Shown: piece after piece, positions 51,408-60,684 of the stretch
Numbering within the stretch: position 1 is the stretch's first letter
How the letters are laid out: each line of letters begins with the position of its first letter
Source: Pseudomonadota bacterium
Lineage (GTDB): Bacteria > Myxococcota_A > UBA9160 > JADFDR01
Assembly (NCBI GenBank): GCA_003353845.1
Contig: PIVT01000007.1
Coordinates: forward strand, 1 to 64,000
DNA: 64,000 nt
Reading direction: 5' to 3'
Notes under the pieces: generated by a model
Database searches by the model: none
What the model was told of the DNA's origin: nothing
What the model saw: only the letters and a program-made list of their open reading frames with translations
Translations under genes and position numbers: made by a program

Positions 51408-52949
51408 ATGCTCGAAACTGTGAGCCGTGGCTTTGAAGCCGCACGAGACAAACTGCGCGGTGTTCGCACCCTCAGTGAAGAAAACATCGATGAGGCCCTG
51501 CGCGACGTCCGCAGTTCCTTGCTCGAAGCGGATGTCGGCCTGCCCGTCGTTCGCAGTTTCATCAAACAAGTCAAAGAGCGCTCCCTGGGTGAGAAGGTCG
51601 AGACGCGCGTCACCGACGATCAGGGCAAAACGCACAAGGTCACGCCCAGCGAACATTTCATCGCCATTTGCGAAGAGGAACTCGCGGCCCTCATGGGTCC
51701 GGTGGATCCCAGCCTGGCCAAGGGCAAGGGAGGGATCACTTCCGTTTTGCTTTTGGGTTTGCAAGGTGTGGGTAAAACCACCTGTGCCGCAAAACTCGCG
51801 TACCTGCTGAAAGCCAAGGGGCAAAAGCCCTTACTCGTCGCCGCCGATATTTATCGACCCGCCGCCGTCCTGCAATTGCAGCGTTTGGGAGAAAGCATCG
51901 AGGTACCGGTGCATGCGGGCAGCGAAGGCCAGTCCCCGCCCTCCATTTGTGCCGACGCTTTTGAGCGCGCCAAGCGCGAAGGCTGCAACGCGATCATCTA
52001 CGACACGGCGGGACGTCTGGCCATTGACGACGAGCTCATGCAAGAGCTTGAGCAGATCAAGCAGACCACGGATCCGGCCAATACCATTCTGGTATGCGAT
52101 GCCCTCATGGGTCGCGACGCGGTCAATGTCGCCCAGGCTTTTGCAGAGCGACTCCCCTTAGACGGCTTGGTGCTTACCAAACTCGACGGCGATGCCCGTG
52201 GTGGTGCCGCGCTGGCGGTGAAGGCCGTGACGGGCATACCCATCAAGTTCATCGGCATGGGTGAGACCGTTGACAAGTTGGAGGAGTTTCGACCCGAAGG
52301 TCTCGCCTCACGTATCTTGGGCATGGGCGATATCGTCGGTCTGGTAAAAGACTTCGAAGGCGTCATCGACGAGAAAGAAGCTGAAGCCGATGCCGAGAAA
52401 ATGCTCTCCGGGCAGTTCACCTTTGACGATTTCCTCAAACAAATGCGAACCCTGCAAAAGATGGGATCCATGAAGGACCTGTTGGGGAAACTTCCCGGCA
52501 TGGGCGGGCTGGCCGATCACGTCGATGAAAGCGAGTTGGGCCGCGTCAAAGCCATGGTGCAATCCATGACCAAGGCAGAGCGCGCCAAGCCCGAGATCAT
52601 CTGTAAGAGCCGTTCGACGCGCATTGCCAAGGGCAGCGGAAGAAATCCCAAAGATGTGAGAGAGCTCATAAAGCGATTCATGCAAATGCGCGAAATGATG
52701 GGGGCAGTGGGCAGCGGTGCCATGGGCGGCCTGGGCGGACTCATGGGAAAGATGGGCATGGGCGGTGGCATGCCCGGTATGGGCGCTATGGGCGGCGGAT
52801 TGCCCGGCATGGGGGGCTTTGACCCCAGCGCCATGATGGGCGGAGGGTCGCCAGGCATGGGTGCCAAAGAAGCGGCCAAACGGCGCAGTGCAGGGAAAAA
52901 GAAAAGGAAACAGGCCAAACAGTCTCGGCGTAAGGGAAGAAAAAAATAA
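51408..52949 (+). CDS. ffh: Signal recognition particle protein Ffh
   Basis: This 513-residue SRP GTPase has an N domain (about 1-95), a G domain with LLGLQGVGKTT, DTAGR and TKLDGD, and an M domain with the RNA-binding ICKSRSTRIAKGSG. The protein is longer than E. coli Ffh (about 453). The extra length is a C-terminal tail of GMGGG/MPGMG repeats followed by a lysine/arginine-rich end. GGAGG lies before the ATG. Confidence 0.97.
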   Translation: MLETVSRGFEAARDKLRGVRTLSEENIDEALRDVRSSLLEADVGLPVVRSFIKQVKERSLGEKVETRVTDDQGKTHKVTPSEHFIAICEEELAALMGPVDPSLAKGKGGITSVLLLGLQGVGKTTCAAKLAYLLKAKGQKPLLVAADIYRPAAVLQLQRLGESIEVPVHAGSEGQSPPSICADAFERAKREGCNAIIYDTAGRLAIDDELMQELEQIKQTTDPANTILVCDALMGRDAVNVAQAFAERLPLDGLVLTKLDGDARGGAALAVKAVTGIPIKFIGMGETVDKLEEFRPEGLASRILGMGDIVGLVKDFEGVIDEKEAEADAEKMLSGQFTFDDFLKQMRTLQKMGSMKDLLGKLPGMGGLADHVDESELGRVKAMVQSMTKAERAKPEIICKSRSTRIAKGSGRNPKDVRELIKRFMQMREMMGAVGSGAMGGLGGLMGKMGMGGGMPGMGAMGGGLPGMGGFDPSAMMGGGSPGMGAKEAAKRRSAGKKKRKQAKQSRRKGRKK

Positions 52950-53026
52950 GAGCTCGGTGGAAATTTACGAAACATCCTGCAAACCCACTTAACTTCCCTG
53001 TGCTGTTGCCGATCTAAGAGGTCCAT

Positions 53027-55189
53027 ATGCCACGCTTATTATCACTACTCATTATCACTGTTTTCATGATCGGTGCCGTGCCCCAGACCGGACTGGCCGA
53101 CCCCTTACCCCGGCCCGCAGGTCTCGAACACCAGGTTCAGTTTTGGATTCGCGTGTACTCGGAAGTCGACACCAAGGGTGGACTGATTCATGACTCGCGC
53201 CACCTCGACGTCGTGTACGAGGTGATTCATTTCTCCGATAAAACAAGCAGACGGAGTCGTGACCGAGCCACGGAAACCGCAAAGAAAAAGTACGCGAAAG
53301 CGCTGCGCTCCCTGGCCAAAGGCAAGCGCACGAATCTCTCGCTAACCGAAGAGCATGTTTTGTCACTCTGGCCCGAGGGCGTCACCAATAGCACGCTGAG
53401 CAAAGCCTCCAAGCGCTTGCGTTTTCAGCTTGGGCAAGCCGATAAATTCAAAGCGGGGCTCGTGCGTTCAGGTGCCTGGAAACCGTACATTCGAAAAGTC
53501 TTCACCGAACAGGGTGTTCCCGTAGAAATCTCTGCGCTGCCCCACGTGGAATCATCGTTCAACCCCACGGCCTATTCCCGAGTCGGCGCTGCAGGCATGT
53601 GGCAATTCATGCGGTCCACAGGCGGGCGTTATCTACAAGTCGATTACGCCGTCGATGAACGCTTGGACCCCTATAAATCAACCGATGCGGCAGCCCAGCT
53701 GCTCAAAGACAATTACTCCGTTACCAAATCCTGGCCCTTAGCCATCACAGCCTATAACCATGGTGCAACGGGCATGAAGCGAGCCGTGAAGAAACTCGGC
53801 ACAAGCAACATCGACACCATTGTAAAAAAATACGAGAGTCGAACCTTCGGTTTTGCATCCCGCAATTTTTACACCGAACTACTGGCCGCTTCACACGTTG
53901 ACGAAAACTCCATGAAGTACTTTGGCGCTCTCACGCTCGATAAGCCTGTCCCCTTTCAGTCGGTGCAGATTAAGCACTACTACCCCTTCGCTGCACTACA
54001 AGGCGTCTTGGGCATCCCCTCAGCAAAGTTACAGCGCTACAACCCCTCACTGCGCAATCCCGTGTTGACGGGCCAAAAGCACGTGCCCCGAAATTTTGTG
54101 CTCCATGTACCCGGTGGTATCACGCACACTGCTGCAGTAAGCGCCATCAGTGGAATTTCGGACAACCAGCGCTATAGCAAGCAGCATCGTGACAAGTACT
54201 ACACTGTCGAGCGCGGAGACACTTTGTCGACCATCGCCAAGAAACTGCGCGTGCGCCAAAGTGATCTCCTGGCAGCCAATAATCTGCGCAACCGGAACTT
54301 CATCCGCGTCGGTCAAGTATTGCGCTTACCGGGTTTCGCTCAGGTCCCCAAGAAGACAAGCCGCATTGCCAGCGCGCCAGCACACACCGGCCCTCTGCCC
54401 AAGACCTACAAGGTTCGCAGAGGCGATACCGTCTCCTCCATCGCCGGCCGATTTGACATTGCGGTGAGCGAGCTGCTCAAGACCAATCGCTTGCGCAATA
54501 AGAATCGAATTTATGTTGGACAGGTTCTCACGCTACCGGGAGGACGGAGCCAAGCCGTCATTGTGGCCGCTGCGGCGGCAAAGCCTGTTGCCAAGGCTCC
54601 CGTGAAAACTCCGGTCAAAGCCCCTGTCAAAGCCAGAGTGCAACCCGTCTTGGTGCCTGCGCCAGCCACGTTACCAATAACAGTTGCAGCGATGGGTCCT
54701 CCCCTGCCCCCGGTCGCCTCTCCCGCACCAGGCTTTCGCTCCTTGCACGAAGGGGGCGGTGCTCGTTTTACCATTTTGAAAAACGATCAGGTTCGAGTAG
54801 AGGCGGAAGAAACCATCGGTCACTATGCCGATTGGCTTCAAGTCAGTGCTTCAAGTTTGCGTCGCTTGAACAGGATGAAGTACTCCACTCCTCTGCCCAT
54901 TGGAAAGCGCTTCACCCTGAATTTCTCCAACGTCTCTCGAGAAGACTTCGAACAACTACGTCTCGAATTTCATCGCTCCATGCAGGAAGACTTCTTTGCG
55001 GCCTACGAGGTGGAGAGCACCCGAGATCACAGGCTGGAAAGAGGAGACACGCTCTGGAGCCTGGCTCGACAGGACGATCCAATCCCCATGTGGTTGCTGA
55101 TTCAATACAACCCCGAAGTCGACTTCAACGCCTTGCATCCCGGTACCGTGGTGATGATTCCACGCGTTCAACCACGAAGGCAGAGCTAA
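53027..55189 (+). CDS. mltD: MltD-like lytic transglycosylase with LysM repeats
   Basis: The protein has 720 residues. A signal peptide ends near GLADP. The SLT catalytic domain (about 145-300) has the glutamate in ISALPHVESSFNP and AAGMWQFM. Two clear LysM motifs follow (YYTVERGDTLSTIAKKL and TYKVRRGDTVSSIAGRF), then a Pro/Ala-rich linker, a weak third unit near 590 and a fourth LysM at the end (HRLERGDTLWSLA). It cleaves peptidoglycan with formation of 1,6-anhydro ends. E. coli MltD is a lipoprotein of about 450 residues; here no lipobox is seen. Confidence 0.92.
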   Translation: MPRLLSLLIITVFMIGAVPQTGLADPLPRPAGLEHQVQFWIRVYSEVDTKGGLIHDSRHLDVVYEVIHFSDKTSRRSRDRATETAKKKYAKALRSLAKGKRTNLSLTEEHVLSLWPEGVTNSTLSKASKRLRFQLGQADKFKAGLVRSGAWKPYIRKVFTEQGVPVEISALPHVESSFNPTAYSRVGAAGMWQFMRSTGGRYLQVDYAVDERLDPYKSTDAAAQLLKDNYSVTKSWPLAITAYNHGATGMKRAVKKLGTSNIDTIVKKYESRTFGFASRNFYTELLAASHVDENSMKYFGALTLDKPVPFQSVQIKHYYPFAALQGVLGIPSAKLQRYNPSLRNPVLTGQKHVPRNFVLHVPGGITHTAAVSAISGISDNQRYSKQHRDKYYTVERGDTLSTIAKKLRVRQSDLLAANNLRNRNFIRVGQVLRLPGFAQVPKKTSRIASAPAHTGPLPKTYKVRRGDTVSSIAGRFDIAVSELLKTNRLRNKNRIYVGQVLTLPGGRSQAVIVAAAAAKPVAKAPVKTPVKAPVKARVQPVLVPAPATLPITVAAMGPPLPPVASPAPGFRSLHEGGGARFTILKNDQVRVEAEETIGHYADWLQVSASSLRRLNRMKYSTPLPIGKRFTLNFSNVSREDFEQLRLEFHRSMQEDFFAAYEVESTRDHRLERGDTLWSLARQDDPIPMWLLIQYNPEVDFNALHPGTVVMIPRVQPRRQS

Positions 55190-56190
55190 ATCCTCCCAGG
55201 CTGCGTCAACTCTTCTTTTACTTCCCCTGGTGCTTCCGCATCTAGCTGAAAAGCCGTCATCTGTAATTTATCCTGCGCATTGACCTCATAGAAATCCTCG
55301 CCACTCTGCCCGCGCCAGATCACTGACAACGGGCGAGAAGCACAGGACAGCACCTCGTTTTCCCGCTCTTGCCGAGTTCCCGTACGACCATGAAAGAGGC
55401 AGAGCATCCAGGCCTCGGGAGCCAACAGGGGGCTGCAAAGCTTGGACAGCGTTCCAAGATCTTGACCGACGGGTTTGCGACGCCCACCTCGTTCGGGCAC
55501 CTGTGGCGGGGGATCCAAAATGATCCCGTCAAATTGTTGCCCACTGCGTCGGGCTCGTGGGAGATGGCGATACACATTCCCTCGCACCAACGCGCGCTCA
55601 TCGACAGGGCTTCCGTTCAAGGCATGGTTCTCCTGTGCTCTTTGCAAGGAGCGCGTTTGCGTGTCTAGATGGGTCACCGAACGCGCTCCACCTGCAGCGG
55701 CAGCCACTCCCAGACTTCCGGTGTAAGCAAACAAGTTCAACACACGACGATCCCGACTGTTGTCCATCAACCAAGCACGTGCGGGTCGCGCATCGAGGAA
55801 CAAACCTACATTGGGGGTGAGCAAGGGATCGATCAAAAAACGCAGCCCCTGTTCCAACACTTCCAAAGGCTCTTCCGGGGCCTCTCCTCGCAACACTCGT
55901 CCACAAGCCTCCGGGGAAGAAGGTCCGCCCTGCACCTTCTCTTTTAGAATTATTCGACCGGGCGCAAAGCAACCTTCCAAGGTACTGGCAGCGATGTCCA
56001 GATCGTCGCCGCTCAGCGGGCGATGACAATACAGCACCGCCGTATCCGCAAAACGCTCGATGTTGAGACCGGGGAGGCCCTCTGCGTGACCGGAGAAAAT
56101 GCGATAGGCCGTGAGTGAAGGATCTGCGTGCAACGCCGATCTTCGCCCCCATGCCCTTTCAATTTTTTCCGCCAGAGAAAGCTCACTCAA
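55186..56190 (-). CDS. RlmI-like SAM-dependent RNA methyltransferase
   Basis: The protein has 334 residues. An N-terminal RFADTAVLYCH domain is followed by the SAM-binding NLFAYTGSLGVAAAAGG, LDTQTRSLQRAQENHALNG and the catalytic LDPPPQ. The layout matches the 23S rRNA m5C1962 methyltransferase group. The typical N-terminal PUA domain is short or diverged. It overlaps the convergent mltD-like gene by four bases. Confidence 0.82.
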   Translation of the reverse strand: MSELSLAEKIERAWGRRSALHADPSLTAYRIFSGHAEGLPGLNIERFADTAVLYCHRPLSGDDLDIAASTLEGCFAPGRIILKEKVQGGPSSPEACGRVLRGEAPEEPLEVLEQGLRFLIDPLLTPNVGLFLDARPARAWLMDNSRDRRVLNLFAYTGSLGVAAAAGGARSVTHLDTQTRSLQRAQENHALNGSPVDERALVRGNVYRHLPRARRSGQQFDGIILDPPPQVPERGGRRKPVGQDLGTLSKLCSPLLAPEAWMLCLFHGRTGTRQERENEVLSCASRPLSVIWRGQSGEDFYEVNAQDKLQMTAFQLDAEAPGEVKEELTQPGRI

Positions 56191-56227
56191 CCTGTTTCTG
56201 CGCCTCCACAGCGGTTAGGCTATCGCG

Positions 56228-56512
56228 ATGACGCAAGAAGAGTCAAAGAGTTGGTGGGTCTACATCGTCGAGTGTGCCGACCGGACGCTCTACACAGGAA
56301 TTACGAATCACTTGGAGCGGCGCTTGGAGGCTCACCAAAAGGGAACCGGCGCAAAGTACACGCGCAATCGACGCCCCGTGACCTTGCGCTACCAAGAACA
56401 ACAGGCGGACCGTTCGGTAGCCTCGAAACGCGAAGCTCAACTTAAAAAGATGTCGAGACAAGAGAAGCTGCAATTGATTCAACAGGATTCAGACAACCAT
56501 CAGGTGTCATAG
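56228..56512 (+). CDS. GIY-YIG endonuclease domain protein, YhbQ-like
   Basis: This 94-residue protein consists of one GIY-YIG domain: WVYIVECADRTLYTGITNHLERRLEAHQKG, with Arg/Tyr catalytic positions and SKREAQLKKM containing the metal-binding glutamate. YhbQ-type proteins are small nucleases linked to DNA repair. The 3' end overlaps the acyltransferase gene by 13 bases. Confidence 0.9.
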   Translation: MTQEESKSWWVYIVECADRTLYTGITNHLERRLEAHQKGTGAKYTRNRRPVTLRYQEQQADRSVASKREAQLKKMSRQEKLQLIQQDSDNHQVS

Positions 56513-57438
56513 GGGTTCTCGGGCAAATCAGGGCTGTATCGGAATCGACGATGACTCCACATCCATTGCTCTGGATGTTCGCGAATGAGTCCCTCTAGCA
56601 CCGCATTGCAATCTTCCGTGAGCCCTTGAATGGTCGCTTTTTGATCCTCAAGTTCCCGCACGGGGATTTCGGGAAGAAAGCAAATTCGATGCAGGTCTTC
56701 TTCTCCCTGGCGCATAGCATAGACAGGCACAATGGCAGCACCACTTCGCAAGGCCAGGGCTGCGATGCCGTGGGAAGTTGAACAGCGCACGCCAAACAGC
56801 GGTGCCATCACCCCACGCTGGGGCTTGACGTACTGATCGTTCAACACCGGAACCGCATGCCCTTTCTTCAAGGCACGCAGGATTTGGGGAGCCACGTTGC
56901 GCTGGAAGATCATATTGGAACCCATGCGCTCGCGTTGTCGAAACACATACTCGCGGATGTAGGGATTGCGCATGGGTCTTCCCACGGCCGTAAAATCGAC
57001 ACCGGCCAATGGAATGCCCCGCACACCAATTTCAAAATTCCCCATGTGCAAGGTCAGCAACATGGCACCCTTGCCCTTGGCCATGGCCGCTTTCAAGTTC
57101 TCGATGCCCTCGAAGGCAATATGCTCTTCCAGTTCCTTATTGCTCCAGGTACTGGAACGGGCGAGGTCGATCAAGTTCCACGCGAGACGCACAAAGGTTT
57201 CTCGCCCCACGCGTTGACGCACCTCTTCGCTCCAATCGGGAAAGGCAATTCGCAGATTGACCAGCATGTAATCAACACGCCGCCCCCCACAAGCAAAGAA
57301 GGCATAGGCGAGCCACTTTCCCAACGGCCTGGAAAACCAAAGGGGCAGCCGAGCCAAAATGGCTATGGCGACGCGATAGCCGATATAGGAAAGGCGGAAG
57401 CGGAGCTGACCGAATCTTCCTTTTCCTTTGCTACTCAC
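56500..57438 (-). CDS. Lipid A-type lysophospholipid acyltransferase (LpxL/HtrB-like)
   Basis: The protein has 312 residues with one N-terminal hydrophobic region. The catalytic HX4E motif is TLHMGNFE, and VGRPMRNPYIREYVFRQRERMG follows. LpxL-type enzymes add secondary acyl chains to lipid A at the inner membrane. It starts with GTG at 57438, three bases after the preceding gene; GGAG of the ribosome site lies across the upstream stop. Confidence 0.88.
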   Translation of the reverse strand: MSSKGKGRFGQLRFRLSYIGYRVAIAILARLPLWFSRPLGKWLAYAFFACGGRRVDYMLVNLRIAFPDWSEEVRQRVGRETFVRLAWNLIDLARSSTWSNKELEEHIAFEGIENLKAAMAKGKGAMLLTLHMGNFEIGVRGIPLAGVDFTAVGRPMRNPYIREYVFRQRERMGSNMIFQRNVAPQILRALKKGHAVPVLNDQYVKPQRGVMAPLFGVRCSTSHGIAALALRSGAAIVPVYAMRQGEEDLHRICFLPEIPVRELEDQKATIQGLTEDCNAVLEGLIREHPEQWMWSHRRFRYSPDLPENPYDT

Positions 57439-57441
57439 TGG

Positions 57442-57747
57442 TTACTCCACTTCGTAATCGACCACGACTCGATCGGATGCGACTTCGCCCACAAAGCCTG
57501 CCGCCTTCACGTGCTCTGCATGGACACGATAAATCTCAAGATCAGCCTTGGTTTTGAACTCGGAATACAAAGCCACATCAAAAGCTGCGTTTCCTTCCGC
57601 AAAATTCAATCCCACTTCAAGCGCGGAGACTTCGGGGATAAGCGCAGGAAGGGCCTCCAAGATCTCTTTGATTTTCTCAGCGTTTTCCTGTTTGGAAGCA
57701 TCGGCAGCACTTTCCTTCAGCTTCCACATCACGATGTGTTTAATCAT
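57442..57747 (-). CDS. Dabb-family (stress-responsive A/B barrel) protein
   Basis: The protein has 101 residues: MIKHIVMWKLKE at the start and YSEFKTKADLEIYRVHAEHVKAA in the second half, which is the dimeric alpha/beta barrel pattern. Its function is unknown. The ATG at 57747 is the family start; a TTG at 57783 would add twelve atypical residues. Confidence 0.87.
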   Translation of the reverse strand: MIKHIVMWKLKESAADASKQENAEKIKEILEALPALIPEVSALEVGLNFAEGNAAFDVALYSEFKTKADLEIYRVHAEHVKAAGFVGEVASDRVVVDYEVE

Positions 57748-57826
57748 GGACTTCACCAACTCTTTTCGTTGCGAGGGATTCAAAATGCAGCGGGGACACT
57801 ATCACGAAGAAACCAGCCGAGCCGCT

Positions 57827-58282
57827 TTATTCCAACCACTCAAGAATCATGTCTTCCATCTCGTCTTCTTCAACTTGGTCCTCTGGAATGGCGTAGTCGC
57901 GAACAGAAACTCCTGCGCGATGGACGGAAGCTGGATCCCCGGACACCAGTGGATGCCAGGACTCAAGCTCTTTCCCCTCCGCCAACAACCGATAGGCACA
58001 GGTCTTTGGAATCCAATCCAGATTCAGCGCCAATAGAGGTGTCACCACAACACAATCGGGTTCCAACTCCTTGCGCTGGGCATAGCGGCTACACCGACAT
58101 TGCCGAATCTCCAGCAAGCGACACGCTACGCGCGTATGGAAGACCTCGCTCGTGTCTTCATTCTCAAGTTTGTGCAAGCAACAGCGTCCGCAACCATCAC
58201 ACAAGGCTTCCCACTCCACCGAAGACATTTCTTCAAGGGATTTCTTTTTCCAAAACTGAGATTCGAGAATTGCAATTTTCAT
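57827..58282 (-). CDS. YcgN-family cysteine-cluster protein (UPF0260)
   Basis: The protein has 151 residues. WEALCDGCGRCCLHKL near the N-terminus and CRLLEIRQCRCSRYAQRKEL after it form the cysteine cluster; the later PKTCAYRLLAEG and WHPLVSGD are typical of YcgN. Eight cysteines in CxxCxxCC style suggest metal or Fe-S binding. Function unknown. The ATG at 58282 is preferred; an ATG at 58318 is also in frame. Confidence 0.9.
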   Translation of the reverse strand: MKIAILESQFWKKKSLEEMSSVEWEALCDGCGRCCLHKLENEDTSEVFHTRVACRLLEIRQCRCSRYAQRKELEPDCVVVTPLLALNLDWIPKTCAYRLLAEGKELESWHPLVSGDPASVHRAGVSVRDYAIPEDQVEEDEMEDMILEWLE

Positions 58283-58324
58283 CACTGGGCTTTTCTTATG
58301 GATTCGCTCCGCGAACAATTAGTT

Positions 58325-59623
58325 TCAGGAATTAACCGCTCGTAAATGCTTGAGCCATTGTCGTGCCGCCTTCTCTGTCTTCTCATTCCTGGCGGCCGCG
58401 AGAAAGGCTGTGCGGGCTTGTTCGTATTCTTTCAAGTGAAAGAGGCAAACACCGAGCAATAAATTGACTTGTGCCTTGCTCTTCAACTCGCCCTTCCGGA
58501 GCGCCTTCCTGAAGTATTTTCTTGCCAGTTTCCAATCTTCTTCTTCCATGGCCACCTGGCCGATCATGGCGAAGGTCTGTCCTTTCTCAGAAAGCTCAGC
58601 GGCTTTCAACAAGGGAATCTCTGCTTTCTTGAACTCCTTGGCTTGTACCCAACTGGAACCCAACAAGTACCAAGCCTTCTCATTCTCCTTGATCTTGCCC
58701 TGGGAGAGTCCCTTTTCAATCACGAGGGCCGCCTTGTAGGGTGCGTCGTTATACAAGAAGGTTTCAGCCATGCGGCGCAATTCAGAATCCGATGTCAGGT
58801 ACCCTCTTTCGTAGGCCATCTCTTGCAGCGCCATGGAGTCGCGATCCCTTCCCAGACTTCCATACATCGCTGCGAGTTGCATGATGTAACTTTTCTTGGC
58901 AAAGCGTTCGACGAGCTTCTCGCCCATCTTCGCGGCGTTCTTGTAATCCTTGGTGTAGTAATAACAAGAGAACATCAGGTTCAACCAATTCTCACGTGGA
59001 TCCTCTCCCTGAGCCAGGCCCTGTTCGCCCAACTTGATCGCCTTGGCAAAATTTTCCTGCTGCGCATAGGCCGTCGCCAAGGTGAAGTAGGCCGAGGCTC
59101 CAGGACTCTTCACCTCAGTAAACCATTGCTCCAGCGCGGCGATGCCTTTCTTGTATTCGCCATTGGCGACGTAAAGCTGGCCTAGATTGAAGCGAAGCGA
59201 TAACTGTGCCGCTTCAGGCAAACTCTTCTCTTTGAGACATTTTTCAAAACTCGATGCAGCTTTGACGTAATCCCCTTGTGTGGAGTAGGCGTAGCCGATG
59301 GTTTGATACATCAAGGCGCGTTCGTATGAATTCAGTTTGTCTTTCTTGGCTTCCAGCTTCCTCAAGCCGACCAGGGCTTCGCTGATTTGATCTTCACCGA
59401 TGAGTTCCTGAGCGCGAAGCAACTGCTTGTGAACCGACTCGCTCACCGTCTGTACTTGCTTGGCTCTAGGCTTTGCTCGACGTTCACGCGCCGACGCATC
59501 GGAGACGAGACTCGTGGACCCCAGCACACAGGCACATACAAAGACTACACACGCCTGAAGAAACAAGCGTCGTCGCATGCTATTCAACGGCCCACTTGTC
59601 CGTCGACGATCCTTTGCAGTCAT
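58325..59623 (-). CDS. TPR-repeat periplasmic protein of the TonB cluster
   Basis: About 432 residues. A signal-type segment (RRRLFLQACVVFVCACVLG) lies near residues 17-35, followed by an array of TPR-type helical pairs (YTKDYKNAAKMGEKLVERF, EEDWKLARKYFRKALRKG and others) to the end. The TPR protein that closes tonB2-type operons in Vibrio and Shewanella is similar in position and may help the TonB complex. The ATG at 59623 has GAGGG five bases away; ATGs at 59635 and 59578 are alternatives. Confidence 0.87.
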   Translation of the reverse strand: MTAKDRRRTSGPLNSMRRRLFLQACVVFVCACVLGSTSLVSDASARERRAKPRAKQVQTVSESVHKQLLRAQELIGEDQISEALVGLRKLEAKKDKLNSYERALMYQTIGYAYSTQGDYVKAASSFEKCLKEKSLPEAAQLSLRFNLGQLYVANGEYKKGIAALEQWFTEVKSPGASAYFTLATAYAQQENFAKAIKLGEQGLAQGEDPRENWLNLMFSCYYYTKDYKNAAKMGEKLVERFAKKSYIMQLAAMYGSLGRDRDSMALQEMAYERGYLTSDSELRRMAETFLYNDAPYKAALVIEKGLSQGKIKENEKAWYLLGSSWVQAKEFKKAEIPLLKAAELSEKGQTFAMIGQVAMEEEDWKLARKYFRKALRKGELKSKAQVNLLLGVCLFHLKEYEQARTAFLAAARNEKTEKAARQWLKHLRAVNS

Positions 59624-59645
59624 TACTGCCCTCAACTCATTTCCC

Positions 59646-60260
59646 TCAGTCTTCCAGTTCGAAGGTCATCACCACTTCGATCCCCGACTGTTCCACAGGT
59701 TTGCCGTCGACCATTTTTGGCTTGTACTTCCACTTCAAAACGGCGCGTTTCGCTGCGCTATCAAAAGTGCCCGGCGGGTCAGCGTCCACCACGATGGGAT
59801 CGCGTACCGTGCCCGCCGTGGTAATCGTAAAACGCAGGTACACCCAGCCTTCAATCCCGCGCTCGTTGGCTCTTCGGGGATAAACAGGCTCAACCCGGAC
59901 CAGCGGCAACACATCCGAATCAGACAGCACTCCGCCAAACCCCATGCCCGCCAGGTCGGACCCTTGTTGAAGGGGAATACCTGGCGCATTCATGTTCTGC
60001 ATTCCCGGCTTCATCGGCGTGTCCGCAATATCGATATCGGGCGGTGGAGGTGCCGTTTTCGTTTCCACCTTCTTAGGCAGTTTCCGATCCTTGGTATTGG
60101 CTTCGCTATCTTCCATCACACGCGTAAATTCGATATCTGCGTAGACGTGTTCTTCTTCTTCATTTTTGAGACCGAAATCAATCAAGGAAAACATCAAGCG
60201 AAACAGCAAGCCCGTGACCAGCACCGCTGTCGCCGCTGCACGCAGGAAACGCCAGTTCAT
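59646..60260 (-). CDS. tonB: TonB-family energy transducer
   Basis: This 204-residue protein has one N-terminal transmembrane helix (about 8-27), a short periplasmic linker with APPPPD, and a C-terminal TonB domain (VEPVYPRRANERGIEGWVYL, AAKRAVLKWKYKP). It carries proton-motive energy from ExbB/ExbD to outer-membrane receptors such as the BtuB-like protein in this window. The linker is short compared with E. coli TonB, as in TonB2 proteins. It overlaps exbD by four bases. Confidence 0.92.
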   Translation of the reverse strand: MNWRFLRAAATAVLVTGLLFRLMFSLIDFGLKNEEEEHVYADIEFTRVMEDSEANTKDRKLPKKVETKTAPPPPDIDIADTPMKPGMQNMNAPGIPLQQGSDLAGMGFGGVLSDSDVLPLVRVEPVYPRRANERGIEGWVYLRFTITTAGTVRDPIVVDADPPGTFDSAAKRAVLKWKYKPKMVDGKPVEQSGIEVVMTFELED

Positions 60261-60670
60261 TGCTTTGGCACCTTGGCCGCCACCGAGACGTTTGTCACAC
60301 CCGCCAGCCGAATCTGGTCCATCACCTGAACCAATACTCCGGTCTTGGACAGTTCGTCGGCTTGGATCACAACACCGCTCTTGGGCGTTTCCGCGATCAG
60401 GCGCAAGATATTCGCCCGCACCGCTCGAACATCCACTCTGCGGCGTTGGATGAAAATTTGATTGCGCTCATCGATGGCAACCATGATCCCCGCGAGTTCT
60501 TTCTTTTCTGCCGTTTGGGCCTGGGGGCGATTCACATCGATCCCCGACTCTTTGGTGAAAGTCGCAGTCACGATGAAGAAGATGAGCATGATAAACACCA
60601 CATCCAACATGGGTGTTAGATCAATCTCCGACTCATCACCCGCATTTCGTCGTCTCACTCGTCTGCCCAC
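60257..60670 (-). CDS. exbD: Biopolymer transport protein ExbD
   Basis: The protein has 137 residues with one transmembrane helix, EIDLTPMLDVVFIMLIFFIV, whose aspartate (LDVVF) is the proton-conducting residue. A periplasmic domain with GVVIQADELSKTGVLVQVMDQIRLAG follows. The start is a GTG at 60670, 15 bases after exbB. Confidence 0.94.
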   Translation of the reverse strand: MGRRVRRRNAGDESEIDLTPMLDVVFIMLIFFIVTATFTKESGIDVNRPQAQTAEKKELAGIMVAIDERNQIFIQRRRVDVRAVRANILRLIAETPKSGVVIQADELSKTGVLVQVMDQIRLAGVTNVSVAAKVPKQ

Positions 60671-60684
60671 GTTCTTACTCCGAC

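Noticed and set aside
56857-58335. Plus-strand frame of 492 codons opposite the LpxL-like, Dabb and YcgN genes
   Set aside because: It spans three genes with clear motifs on the minus strand, and its translation shows no family pattern.
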